This document shows positions 1 to 7,609 of a stretch of 64,000 nucleotides of DNA, piece by piece. A model generated the notes under the pieces. That model was given only the letters and a program-made list of their open reading frames with translations, was not told where the DNA came from and searched no databases. Positions within the stretch are counted from its first letter, which is position 1. The number at the start of each line of letters is the position of its first letter. Origin of the DNA: Streptomyces adustus (GTDB lineage Bacteria > Actinomycetota > Actinomycetes > Streptomycetales > Streptomycetaceae); NCBI RefSeq assembly GCF_009377175.1, contig NZ_VJZD01000014.1, positions 1-64,000 of the forward strand, given 5' to 3'. The position numbers and the translations under genes are program-made.

Positions 1-150
1 GGCGGAGGCCGGGCAGGCGGGCGGCGGGGTAGAGGTGGTGGTGCTCGCCGCCATGGCGGTGCCGGGCAGGATGCCGGTCACCGCAGCCGCGACGGCCGTG
101 ACCGCCGTCGTCGCCAGAGCCGCCCTGCGAATGCCGTTGCTGTGACGCAT
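1..150 (-). CDS. N-terminus of a secreted protein, cut by the window edge
   Basis: Reading the reverse strand from ATG at 150 gives MRHSNGIRRAALATTAVTAV followed by an alanine-rich hydrophobic stretch and a TAMA-A cleavage-type site: a typical Sec signal peptide. After it comes a short Thr/Pro linker, then the window ends. Only 50 codons are visible, so the mature domain is unknown. Signal peptides of this style are common on Streptomyces FG-GAP repeat proteins, and one such protein lies at 3647-6760, but that link is inference. Confidence 0.6.
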   Translation of the reverse strand, partial: MRHSNGIRRAALATTAVTAVAAAVTGILPGTAMAASTTTSTPPPACPASA

Positions 151-395
151 GTTGTCGTCCCCCTGAGTCGTCTCGTCCGCGGGTTTCGGTCGTCGGTTAT
201 TGCCCCGCGGTACGCGTGGTCGTGGTGCGTGAGTGCAGATAGGGCGGGAGAGCGGCAGGGTTCCGTGCGGCGACTACTTGTGACGGAACGGTGACGACAG
301 GCTGCATCCGTGCAGATGGCCGTTGCTGACACACCGAAGGCAACACGCCTTGGAAACAAGGGCGATGCGGCCACTCGATGTGCACCCGTCACGCT

Positions 396-421
396 CTCAG
401 CTTGGGAAGCTGAGGGCATCT
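396..421. repeat. Direct repeat copy A, att-core-like (pairs with 3115-3140)
   Basis: A 17-base stretch beginning CTCAGCTTGG is identical at 3115-3131. Including the next nine bases (xGGxCATCT), 24 of 26 positions match. The repeat contains TCAGC-TTGGGAA-GCTGA, a 5-bp stem with a 7-base loop. Read on the reverse strand the loop is TTCCCAA, which looks like the anticodon arm of a tRNA-Gly(CCC). The tRNA origin is inferred from memory of such arms; no T-arm or acceptor stem remains here. Confidence 0.55.
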
Positions 422-483
422 AGAGCTTGCTCTGGCCCTGACCCGCGGCAGAGGACCGGAGACGCCTGGTGGACGGTCAAGGA

Positions 484-538
484 GTTCCCCGCTGTTCCCC
501 GTGGTTCCCCGCACGATCTGGCACGAGTCTGGCACGAG
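484..538. repeat. Phased short repeats beside site A (integrase arm-site-like)
   Basis: GTTCCCCG occurs three times at exact 10-bp spacing (484-491, 494-501, 504-511). TCTGGCACGAG then occurs twice in perfect tandem (517-527, 528-538). The same TCTGGCACGAG word recurs at 7260-7270 beside the tRNA-Arg fragment, and (A/G)TTCCCCG recurs twice at 10-bp spacing at 3214-3231. Helically phased short repeats near a tRNA-like core are what arm-binding sites of a tyrosine integrase look like. Confidence 0.55.
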
Positions 539-561
539 TCATTCGTACTCACGGTTGGTCC

Positions 562-1194
562 TCACGTCTTGCTCGGCGGACTCGCCAGATCGCTGTTCTG
601 GCCGACCGTAGCGGCGGGGAAGAGGCGCTGCACGGCTGCCACGATGGCCGCTCGCCGCGCGGACAGGAAGCGCACGCGCTCCGTCTCGTCGGCGGGCATC
701 AGGTCGGTCTGTCCGGCCCAGGACATGGCGAGCTGGTTGACGAACACCAGGATGTCGGCGGGGTCCCATGCCGGGTCCAGGTGGCCGGCCTTCTGCGCGT
801 TGCGCAGTTGCTCGGTCTTGTGGCGCACGGTGGTCTGGATCGGGTCGTCCGGCGCGGCCGGCCTGCCGTCGCCCAGTTCGAGGCGGCCCCAGTTCATGAG
901 GCGCAGGCGGTCGGGGTGGGCCGTGAAGTAGTCGTGGACGCGTCCGGCGTATCCGGGGAGGTCGGTGGGGTCCAGGCGTGTGGCCTCGGCGACTGCGGTC
1001 AGCTCGTCGGCGGCGACGGTCGCGTAAAGCTCTTCCTTGCTGCGGAAGTAGGCGTAGAGGCGTTCCTTGCTGGTGCGTGCCGCCTTGGCGATGCGTTCGA
1101 TCCGGGCTCCGGCGATTCCGTGCCGGGAGAACTCGGCCGTGGCCGCGGTGACGATGCGGTCGCGGGTGGAGTCTGCTCCGGTCGAAGGGGTCAT
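562..1194 (-). CDS. TetR/AcrR family transcriptional repressor
   Basis: 210 residues. The N-terminus has the TetR helix-turn-helix: an ATAEFSRHGIAGARIERIA stretch, then the recognition helix and LYAYFRSKEELY. The remainder is the usual helical ligand-binding domain. It is divergent from the aldo-keto reductase gene, with two near-identical palindromic elements (1212-1228 and 1256-1275) between them, one beside each start. It therefore very likely represses itself and the reductase and releases DNA on binding a small molecule. The inducer cannot be read from the sequence. Confidence 0.88.
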   Translation of the reverse strand: MTPSTGADSTRDRIVTAATAEFSRHGIAGARIERIAKAARTSKERLYAYFRSKEELYATVAADELTAVAEATRLDPTDLPGYAGRVHDYFTAHPDRLRLMNWGRLELGDGRPAAPDDPIQTTVRHKTEQLRNAQKAGHLDPAWDPADILVFVNQLAMSWAGQTDLMPADETERVRFLSARRAAIVAAVQRLFPAATVGQNSDLASPPSKT

Positions 1195-1211
1195 ACGTTC
1201 AATCTACCTGG

Positions 1212-1228
1212 CCGAACCGTTTGGTTTG
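1212..1228. promoter_or_regulatory. Operator copy 1, TetR side
   Basis: CCGAACCGTTTGGTTTG lies 18 bp upstream of the tetR start and differs at one base from copy 2 (1259-1275). The core AACC-GTTT-GGTT is an inverted repeat, as expected for a TetR dimer site. Probable autoregulatory operator. Confidence 0.65.
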
Positions 1229-1255
1229 CCCGTGCCGTGAGCTGGACGTACGGTA

Positions 1256-1275
1256 AAACCGAACAGTTTGGTTTG
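1256..1275. promoter_or_regulatory. Operator copy 2, reductase side
   Basis: AAACC (1256-1260) and GGTTT (1270-1274) bracket GAACAGTTT, giving a 19-bp nearly perfect palindrome. It ends 17 bp before the GTG start of the reductase, where a bound repressor would block its promoter or RNA polymerase. Copies 1 and 2 are 47 bp apart. Confidence 0.68.
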
Positions 1276-1291
1276 GATTGAGGAGCATCTT

Positions 1292-2230
1292 GTGGAGACC
1301 AGGACACTGGGCACCCAGGGCCTGACCGCGTCGGCGATCAGCTACGGGGCGATGGGCACCGCGGTCGGCTACGGTCCGACGGACGACACCGAGTCGATCG
1401 CCGCGATCCGCCGCGCGCACGAACTCGGCGTGACCCACTTCGACACCGCCGAGATGTACGGCTGGGGCGAGGGCGAGAAGCTGCTCGGCCAGGCGCTCGC
1501 GCCGATCCGCGACGAGGTCACCATCGCGACGAAGTTCGGTTTCACCCCCGCCTACGGGCAGGACTCACGGCCCGAGCACATCCGCGAAGTCGTCGACAAC
1601 AGCCTGCGCAACCTGGGAGTGGACGTCATCGACGTGCTCTACCAGCACGTCCCCGACCCGAACGTCCCCATCGAAGACGTCGTCGGCGTCATGAAGGAGT
1701 ACGTCGACGCGGGCAAGGTGAAGTACCTCGGCCTGTCCAACGCCGGCGAAGACGTCATCCGCCGCGCCCACGCCGTGCACCCCATCTCCGTGCTCCAGCA
1801 CGAATACTCGATCTTCACCCACGAGGTCGAACCCCTCTTCCCCGTCTTGGAAGAACTCGGCATCGGCTTCGTCGCCTACTCCCCACTCGCCCGCGGATTC
1901 CTCAGCGGCGCCGTGAAGTCCCGCGACCACTACGGCCCCCACGACTTCCGACAGCGCATCGCCTGGTGGAACCCGGAGAACTTCGACGCCAACGTCGCCA
2001 TCACGAACGAGCTGACCAAGTTCGCCGAGAGCAAGGGCGCCACGCTCTCGCAGCTCGCGCTGGCATGGCTGCTCGCGCAGAAGGACTACATCGTCCCCAT
2101 CCCGGGTTCGCGCAACTCTGGCCGCGTCGCACAGAACGTCACCGCGGTAGATCTGACGCTGACCGCCGACGACCTCACCCGCATCGCCGAGATCGCCGCC
2201 GACGGCGGACTCGGCGGACGGCTGAGCTGA
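1292..2230 (+). CDS. Aldo/keto reductase
   Basis: 312 residues from GTG at 1292. This start is preferred over an in-frame ATG at 1268 because the ATG lies inside the operator palindrome, while 1292 has GAGGAG six bases upstream. The AKR fold is clear: TRTLGTQGLTASAISYGAMG at the start, the catalytic Asp/Tyr in FDTAEMYGWGEG, the Lys in IATKFGF, a His in LYQHVPDP, and the NADPH-binding VPIPGSRN near the C-terminus. It most resembles the potassium-channel-beta-like AKRs that reduce aldehydes or ketones with NADPH. Control by the divergent TetR protein suggests a response to a toxic carbonyl or xenobiotic; the substrate is unknown. Confidence 0.9.
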   Translation: METRTLGTQGLTASAISYGAMGTAVGYGPTDDTESIAAIRRAHELGVTHFDTAEMYGWGEGEKLLGQALAPIRDEVTIATKFGFTPAYGQDSRPEHIREVVDNSLRNLGVDVIDVLYQHVPDPNVPIEDVVGVMKEYVDAGKVKYLGLSNAGEDVIRRAHAVHPISVLQHEYSIFTHEVEPLFPVLEELGIGFVAYSPLARGFLSGAVKSRDHYGPHDFRQRIAWWNPENFDANVAITNELTKFAESKGATLSQLALAWLLAQKDYIVPIPGSRNSGRVAQNVTAVDLTLTADDLTRIAEIAADGGLGGRLS

Positions 2231-2635
2231 CATCTGCCCTCACGCGATGCCTGCCCACGTCACCAGGCGTAGGCAGGCACCCTTGGCCAAGAAGCGCACT
2301 CGTTTCGCCGGTGTTGAACCGTCGTTCTCAACGGCGGCCTTCTGATCCGCAGCTCCATGTGGATCCGTCGGCGAGGGCCATGCCATCGGCGCTACGGCCT
2401 TACGAGGTCACCGTCAGCCGAATCCCGCTGCCGCACCTCGCTGCTGTACCGTCACCGGCCTCGCCGGCCGACCACCGCTTTAGGAGTTCGATCTGGAGGG
2501 CTGAAACTCCTTCGGTAGGCCCACCTGGCTTGAGGGTACTGGCCGTCCACGTGCGTCTACCTTTGCCGCTGTCTGCCGCCGTTGATGTCGGCGGTGGATG
2601 TCAACTCCTGGGCAAGGGCACGTCCACGCGGGATC
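2231..2635. other. Intergenic stretch without recognisable gene
   Basis: About 400 bases between the reductase and the lipoprotein gene. Open frames here are extensions or shadows and show no domain. No terminator with a clear T-tract was recognised. Confidence 0.4.
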
Positions 2636-3052
2636 TCAGCGGGGCGAGATGCTCGGTGAGGCTCCGTCCAGGCAGTGGTCGTATGCGGCTTTCATGGAGG
2701 GGTACGACGCGCTCAGAGCTATCCGACTGCCCAAAGCATCGTCTTCGCAGACATATCCCCCTGAGCCCAAAGCTGTCTCGACGTGCAGCATTACTTCGTA
2801 GGAGGAGATGTGCACGGTGCGATGTGCCCCTGCTGAGATGACTCCTAGGTCGTGCTCCTCCGCGCACTTGTTGTCCCCGTCGCCGGCACACCAGAAGACG
2901 CGCACTGGGTTCGATGTACTGTTCACCAGAGCGATCGGATCGACGTTCTCGGGGTCGGTCGGATCAGGGTTGCAACCGGCGATAGCGAGTGCAGCCAAGC
3001 CCAGCAGGATCATGGTCGCAAAGCGGGCAACACGGCTGTTCAGCAGATCCAC
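2636..3052 (-). CDS. Small putative lipoprotein, unknown function
   Basis: 138 residues. A basic start is followed by a hydrophobic stretch ending in the lipobox LAIAGC (Cys about residue 27), so it is probably exported and lipid-anchored. The mature part is acidic, with NPDPTDPENVDP right after the Cys, and contains four further cysteines (FWCAGDGDNKC, YVCEDD and DHC) that could form disulfides outside the cell. No family recognised. It lies alone between the two att-like repeats and has lower GC than the core genes, consistent with transfer. Confidence 0.7.
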   Translation of the reverse strand: MDLLNSRVARFATMILLGLAALAIAGCNPDPTDPENVDPIALVNSTSNPVRVFWCAGDGDNKCAEEHDLGVISAGAHRTVHISSYEVMLHVETALGSGGYVCEDDALGSRIALSASYPSMKAAYDHCLDGASPSISPR

Positions 3053-3114
3053 TTGCTCTCCGAGAGGGCGCCATATGAAGCCCGCACCGTACCGCGAGAC
3101 CGTCGCCCCAGGAC

Positions 3115-3140
3115 CTCAGCTTGGGAAGCTGCGGTCATCT
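3115..3140. repeat. Direct repeat copy B, att-core-like (pairs with 396-421)
   Basis: Matches copy A at 24 of 26 positions in the same orientation. The segment between the copies, 2.7 kb, carries the tetR, reductase and lipoprotein genes, so the two copies could be attL and attR of a small degenerate integrated element. Confidence 0.55.
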
Positions 3141-3213
3141 GCAGGTGAATCGGGAGCTGACCTGGGCGAACGGCTGCGGGGTGACCGCGTTGGGCTGGGC
3201 CGCTTTCACCGTG

Positions 3214-3231
3214 ATTCCCCGCTGTTCCCCG
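3214..3231. repeat. Two phased TTCCCCG repeats beside site B
   Basis: ATTCCCCG (3214-3221) and GTTCCCCG (3224-3231) are 10 bp apart, the same spacing as the three copies at site A. They lie 75-90 bp from the repeat core, again on its right side. Confidence 0.5.
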
Positions 3232-3646
3232 CTCGACATGGTGCGCTTGTGGTGCGGGGCCGACGCGCTACAGCCGACCGTTGATCACTGACGGTCCGTT
3301 GTAAGTACCTGTGGCTATGGTCTCAAGCGCGCCGTCGGCTCCGGGGGTTCCCGCTCTGAAGGGAATGGTTGCATCCCCGCCCCGTCTGTTGGTCTGCCAG
3401 CATGATCGCCTTCTTGCCTGACTTGACGTCAGATCTTGTGCCCCACAGTCCTGTTGAGTGCGGCCCCGGCTTATTGAACGGGTTCGAAATTCTCTTCCGT
3501 GGCCTGTGAGCCTGTTGTTAGGATCGATCACTCGGGTGTGGGGGGCGGAGGGCGCCGGGATTGACCGGCCTGCTTGCTGTGAGTACTGAGAACCGAGCCG
3601 ATTCCCCTGCCTGCTCCAGGTCCTTTCACGTCAGGGGTGGAATCAA

Positions 3647-6600
3647 GTGGCCGAACGTGTCCTCCTCCGCAGTGCCGTCACGGCGGTCGTGTCGCTGTCG
3701 CTGGCTGTCGGTCCTGCCTCCTGGGTCGCATTGGCCGATGCAGGAACGTTCAGTGAGACCACGATTCCCGCGACCATGCGCGCCACACCGGGCTACGGAT
3801 CTGTGGTGAGCGTCGGGCCTTCCGGGTTTCTGCACTCCGCCACCACTACGAGCGGTCCCTCCGGACTGGAGTGGACGGGCGTGGACGGCTCGACCCGAAA
3901 GCTCGAGGGCACGCAGCCGCACGACCCTGTCGAGTACTACGGAGCGGCATCGGACGTCGTGGCGCTGCCGCCGAGCGGTGGCACGGGCGAGGTACTGCTG
4001 CGGAACATGGTCACCGACGAGACCACGACCGTCACTGTCCCCGCAGGTCAGGTTTACAGCAGGGCGATCGGGACCACCGTGGTGACCCAGGGCGGAGCCG
4101 GTGCCGACGGGAAGTGGACTGAGTTTCATCTGCTGAGCAATGAGAACGGGACCACGGCGGACCGCCGCGTGACAGGCCTTCCGGAGGGTGCCTCCATCAT
4201 CATGAACGCGCGGGCCGGCGTCCACGGGTTCCTCTCACTCCTGAAGGTCCCCGGAGAGGACGTCGGACAGTACGCCTGGATCGATCTCCGCACCGCGGAA
4301 GCCACGTTTCTGCCGTACGGCACGGTGTATGGGAATTCCGTGGTGACCGCCGTTCATCTGGTTACCCCCCAGGCCGGCGGCGTGCGGATCTATGAGCAGG
4401 GCCGGTTCGACACCCCCGTGCGCGAGATTCAGGTCAGTCTCAAGGACGCGAAGGTTCTCGGCGTCGTCGGTGACTCGCTGATCGTGGCCCGCTATGACTC
4501 TTCGCTCGGTCAGAAGGAGTACGAGGCGTCCATCTGGAAGGTTGTGGCCGTCCCCTTCGACGGTTCCGGCGAGCGGACGCTTCTCGCCCGTGCGGTGGCG
4601 GACCGTGTTGCCGTCCGGCCGGACGGCGGCGTTCAACTCGTCGGCGGCCAGTCCGCGGAGGACTACGGCTACCAGGACATCACCGCCGGGGCGGACGGCG
4701 TACCGTACGCGGCTCGTGTGCTCCTCATCCCGCCGGTCCCGATGCGGCTCCAGCGGCTGACGCTGGATCACGGCACCGTCAGGACCCTGGAGTACGGCGA
4801 CGGGGCCACCTTCGCGTACGACCGCCTGCTCACCGAAACCGCGCCCGGATACGGCGAGCGCGTGCGGATCGGCAGCCTGTCGGCCCCGTACAACAAGTGC
4901 AGCGTCGGCAACGGGCTGTGCCCCGAGCTGTATCCCACCGGGGACGGCCGGACCGTGTACCGCGGGGCAGTGAGCGTGGACGGCGGCTGGCAGCCCAAGC
5001 TGTTCGTCGTGGGCAAGGGCGAGACGTTTCCCGGAACGCCGATCGAAACGGGCCTCCAGGATTCTTTCGACGATTCCCCGGACCAGATGAGGATCGTGGG
5101 GGCATCCGAGAACCTGGTGCTGGTCGACGGGACACCTGCTGGCGGCAGCCGGGAACTTCGGGTCGTGGACATCGACTCCGGCAAGGTCGTGCACACGGAG
5201 CCGTACCAGAGGGGTGCGATCTGGGGGACCACTCTGTGGTCCTCGGCCCCGGGCGGCAAGGTCACGGCCAAGGATGCGCGCACCGGGGCCTCGCTGACGT
5301 CCTTCACGGTGAGCACCGGGTGCTCCTCCATGGTCGATCTGCAGGCCGTCGGCCGGTGGCTGTACTGGAAGTGCAACTTCAGTACCGCTCCGTACGCCGC
5401 GGGCGTCTACGACCTCCAGTCCAGGAAGAACATTCCGCTTCCCTCCACCGCGCAGGCTTACCTCGGCGACGGTGTCGTCGCCGTCCGGGGCGGGCAGGGG
5501 CTGGGTGTCTACGGCCTGCAGACCGGGATGGTCGTCCAGCGGTGGGCAACCGACGCCGCGGGGCTTGTGGCGCTCGACCCTCGTGACGGTGACCTCGCGT
5601 ACTCCACGCTGGACCAGGCCGTCCACGTCCTGCACACCGGGCGGCCCGAGGCGGCCCTGGTCTCTCCCTACCGGAATGTCACCGCGCGGGTGGAGACGGA
5701 CGTGACCCCGGTCTCTTGGCGCGGTGAATGGTGGCTCTCCGAGCCGGCGGCTTCCTGGAGGGTGGAGATACGCCACAAGGCCACGGGCCGCGTGGTGGCC
5801 ACGCGCAGTGGCGGACCGGCCGAGTACTCGATCGCGACGACGTGGAACGGCCGGGACACGACGGGCGGACTGCTTCCCAACGGCTCGTACACCTGGACGC
5901 TGACGGCTCAGCCGGCGGACGGGCAGGGAGCGGCGTTGGTCCAGTCCGGCACGGTCCGGTTGACGGGTGGCACAGCGGTGTGGCGGGACCACGTCGGCGG
6001 CTCGGCCCTGCCCGACGGTGTCGGCGACCTCCTGACGATGAACTCCTCGGGGTGGCTCACCTTCCACCAGGGGGACGGGGCCGGGAAGTTCTCCGGGAGC
6101 GTTTCGGCGAGCGGCTGGTCGACCTCGGTCAGGGCCGTGCCGTTCGGCGACCTCAATGGCGACCGCTGCAACGACGTCCTGGTCCGGCTGAGCACCGGCG
6201 CCCTGCGCCTGTACAAGCCGGTCTGCGGCGCCCCGCTCAAGTCGGCGACGTCGTACACCACCCTCGCCACCAGCGGCTGGAACCAGTACGACGTCCTCAC
6301 CTCGCCCGGAGACCTCACGAAGGACGGCCGCCCGGATCTGATCGCCCGCAACGTCTCGACCGGCGCGGTGTACCTGTACAAGGGGACCGCTGGCGGCACG
6401 CTCGCAGCTCGTGTGAAGCTCTACGACAACTGGAAGACGTACAAAAAGGTCGTGGGCGTCGGAGACCTCAACGGCGACGGCATCGGCGACCTGGTCGCGC
6501 AGGACACGGCGAACAACCTGTACCGGTACTTCGGGAAGGGCAACGGCACCTTCGCTGCGCGGGTGAGGATCGCCACCGGGTGGGGATCCACGTATAACGC

Positions 6601-6760
6601 GGTCGTCGGCGTCGCGGACATCACCGGGGACGGCAAGGGCGACCTGGTCATGCGGGACACGGCGGGCAACCTGTACCGCCAGGCCGGGACCGGCAAGGGG
6701 ACGTTCGCCTCCCGGGTGAAGATCGCGACGGGCTGGCAGGGCTACAAGGGCCTCTTCTAG
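3647..6760 (+). CDS. Large secreted FG-GAP/VCBS repeat protein
   Basis: 1037 residues from GTG at 3647, with AGGGGTGG seven bases upstream. Residues 1-29 form a signal peptide ending in WVALADA. The central 600 residues resemble a beta-propeller of repeated short blades. Residues about 690-760 look like a FlgD-type Ig domain (ATTWNGRDTTGGLLPNGSYT). The C-terminal quarter carries FG-GAP/VCBS calcium-binding repeats: DLNGDRCNDVLV (about 835), DLTKDGRPDLIA (889), DLNGDGIGDLVA (939) and DITGDGKGDLVM (991). It is probably an extracellular adhesion- or carbohydrate-binding-type protein; the ligand is unknown. It stands alone in the accessory region, flanked by att-like site B and an integrase remnant. 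Confidence 0.85.
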   Translation: MAERVLLRSAVTAVVSLSLAVGPASWVALADAGTFSETTIPATMRATPGYGSVVSVGPSGFLHSATTTSGPSGLEWTGVDGSTRKLEGTQPHDPVEYYGAASDVVALPPSGGTGEVLLRNMVTDETTTVTVPAGQVYSRAIGTTVVTQGGAGADGKWTEFHLLSNENGTTADRRVTGLPEGASIIMNARAGVHGFLSLLKVPGEDVGQYAWIDLRTAEATFLPYGTVYGNSVVTAVHLVTPQAGGVRIYEQGRFDTPVREIQVSLKDAKVLGVVGDSLIVARYDSSLGQKEYEASIWKVVAVPFDGSGERTLLARAVADRVAVRPDGGVQLVGGQSAEDYGYQDITAGADGVPYAARVLLIPPVPMRLQRLTLDHGTVRTLEYGDGATFAYDRLLTETAPGYGERVRIGSLSAPYNKCSVGNGLCPELYPTGDGRTVYRGAVSVDGGWQPKLFVVGKGETFPGTPIETGLQDSFDDSPDQMRIVGASENLVLVDGTPAGGSRELRVVDIDSGKVVHTEPYQRGAIWGTTLWSSAPGGKVTAKDARTGASLTSFTVSTGCSSMVDLQAVGRWLYWKCNFSTAPYAAGVYDLQSRKNIPLPSTAQAYLGDGVVAVRGGQGLGVYGLQTGMVVQRWATDAAGLVALDPRDGDLAYSTLDQAVHVLHTGRPEAALVSPYRNVTARVETDVTPVSWRGEWWLSEPAASWRVEIRHKATGRVVATRSGGPAEYSIATTWNGRDTTGGLLPNGSYTWTLTAQPADGQGAALVQSGTVRLTGGTAVWRDHVGGSALPDGVGDLLTMNSSGWLTFHQGDGAGKFSGSVSASGWSTSVRAVPFGDLNGDRCNDVLVRLSTGALRLYKPVCGAPLKSATSYTTLATSGWNQYDVLTSPGDLTKDGRPDLIARNVSTGAVYLYKGTAGGTLAARVKLYDNWKTYKKVVGVGDLNGDGIGDLVAQDTANNLYRYFGKGNGTFAARVRIATGWGSTYNAVVGVADITGDGKGDLVMRDTAGNLYRQAGTGKGTFASRVKIATGWQGYKGLF

Positions 6761-6852
6761 CCAAGTTGTGACGTGCATCGCGCCTCCGGCGAGGGAATCG
6801 CTGGGGGCGTGACGGATGACGCGATAGGGAATGGGCCGAAGGGAACGGCTGG

Positions 6853-7056
6853 GCTGTCACCCGGCACGGCACCGCCACTCTCCTCACGGCGGCCGGAGTC
6901 GCGCCCCACGTCGTGATGGAGATCCTCGGGCACAGCCAGATCAGCATCACCATGGACGTGTACACGCACGTCGTGCAGGACACCCAGCGGGAGGCCATGA
7001 GTCACATGGACGGCTGCTCAGGAAGCGCCCCGGTCGTCAGTGACCGTGCTCGTTGA
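6853..7056 (+). pseudogene. 3' remnant of a tyrosine integrase
   Basis: The open frame reads TRHGTATLLTAAGV, then VMEILGHSQISITMDVYTHV and ends SDRAR-stop at 7056. This is the C-terminal end of a tyrosine recombinase, with the LGHS box and the nucleophile Tyr in DVYTH. The N-terminal arm and core-binding domains and the first catalytic Arg are absent; the upstream sequence runs straight into the end of the FG-GAP gene. The fragment is followed by a terminator and, 58 bp after its stop, by a tRNA-Arg fragment. That is the int-att order normal for Streptomyces integrative elements. Confidence 0.8.
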
Positions 7057-7076
7057 TATCAGATGCGGACGTCAAA

Positions 7077-7108
7077 GGCCCCGGACCATGATCGGTCCGG
7101 GGCCTTTT
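7077..7108 (+). terminator. Rho-independent-type terminator after the integrase remnant
   Basis: A strong hairpin with GGCCCCGGACC and GGTCCGGGGCC arms and a short loop, followed by a TTTT run. It lies between the integrase stop (7056) and the tRNA fragment. Confidence 0.75.
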
Positions 7109-7114
7109 CCCTTG

Positions 7115-7155
7115 TGCCCCCGGCAGGATTCGAACCTGCGACACCCGCTTTAGGA
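7115..7155 (-). pseudogene. 3' half of a tRNA-Arg(CCT) gene (attachment-site core)
   Basis: Read on the reverse strand, the sequence has part of an anticodon loop with CCTAA, then the stem 3' side, a variable loop, a perfect T-arm (GCAGGTTCGAATCCTGC) and a CGGGGGC acceptor strand ending in A. The 5' half (matching acceptor strand, D-arm and anticodon stem 5' side) is missing; unrelated sequence begins at about 7156. It is therefore a displaced 3' end, as left behind when an element integrates at a tRNA 3' end, and not a functional tRNA. The CCT assignment rests on the loop and memory of actinobacterial tRNA-Arg. Confidence 0.78.
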
Positions 7156-7236
7156 GCGAGGTTGGGCGATCATGCACGCGACCTGCGGATTCCCTACCTT
7201 GGGCAGGCCCTGCCGAACCCACCCCGGCAACCCCCG

Positions 7237-7280
7237 GTCCCCCGTGAGTCCCCGTCCGTTCTGGCACGAGAGTGGCACGG
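7237..7280. repeat. Arm-site-like repeats right of the tRNA-Arg fragment
   Basis: Two TCCCCG-type words about 10 bp apart (7238-7254) are followed by TCTGGCACGAG (7260-7270), identical to the site A word, and a related GTGGCACGG (7272-7280). This cluster flanks the tRNA-derived core on its right side, as at sites A and B. Confidence 0.55.
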
Positions 7281-7297
7281 CCCGGAGACTGTTGCCG

Positions 7298-7609
7298 TCA
7301 GCGGTTGGTTCGGAGATCACGCTCCCGAAGCATCCAGAAGGCCAGGACCGCCACGGTGAATATCAACACAAAGTTGAGAGCGTCCACGATCATGGCGACG
7401 GAGTACGGCGCGTGCAGCAGGTGCGGCACCTTGGCGCCGATCAACTCCCCGCCCATGAGCAGGGGGAGCCAGGCCGCGAAGAAGCGCCTGCTTCGATCGG
7501 GACTTGCTCCCTTTTGGACCTTGGTCCGCTCCCACCACCAGCCGCCGAGACTCGTGAGGACCAGCGCACACCCCAGCGCTAATACGGACCAGTCCATAAA
7601 GCCGAGCAT
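7298..7609 (-). CDS. Small integral membrane protein
   Basis: 103 residues from ATG at 7609, with AAGGAG five bases upstream. Three hydrophobic segments are visible: LALGCALVLTSLGGWWW near the start, a middle segment around AAWLPLLMGG, and VDALNFVLIFTVAVLAFWML at the end. No family recognised. The ATG overlaps the stop of the upstream reading frame (TGATG), so the two are probably translationally coupled. It lies in accessory DNA just right of the tRNA-Arg scar. Confidence 0.6.
   Translation of the reverse strand: MLGFMDWSVLALGCALVLTSLGGWWWERTKVQKGASPDRSRRFFAAWLPLLMGGELIGAKVPHLLHAPYSVAMIVDALNFVLIFTVAVLAFWMLRERDLRTNR

Larger units (their letters stand above)
151..561. other. Intergenic region holding att-like site A
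   Basis: No convincing gene. The left part is the upstream region of the truncated secreted protein. The right part holds an inverted repeat resembling a tRNA anticodon arm (396-421) and two sets of short direct repeats (484-538), described separately. Confidence 0.5.
3053..3646. other. Intergenic region holding att-like site B
   Basis: About 590 bases with no convincing coding sequence. An open frame at 3268-3531 on the reverse strand has neither codon bias nor a domain. The region contains direct repeat copy B and two phased TTCCCCG words. The right end holds the upstream region of the FG-GAP gene, with an AGGGGTGG ribosome-binding sequence at about 3633-3640. Confidence 0.45.

Noticed and set aside
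3268..3531. An 87-codon reverse-strand ORF
   Set aside because: No ribosome-binding sequence, no codon bias typical of the genome, no domain.
4235..6778. An 847-codon open frame on the reverse strand opposite the FG-GAP gene
   Set aside because: High GC leaves few stops on the opposite strand. The frame has no domain, no start signal and wrong third-position bias, while the forward gene has clear motifs.
7115..7155. A functional tRNA-Arg
   Set aside because: The 5' acceptor strand and D-arm are missing and the sequence beyond the anticodon loop is unrelated, so it cannot fold as a tRNA.
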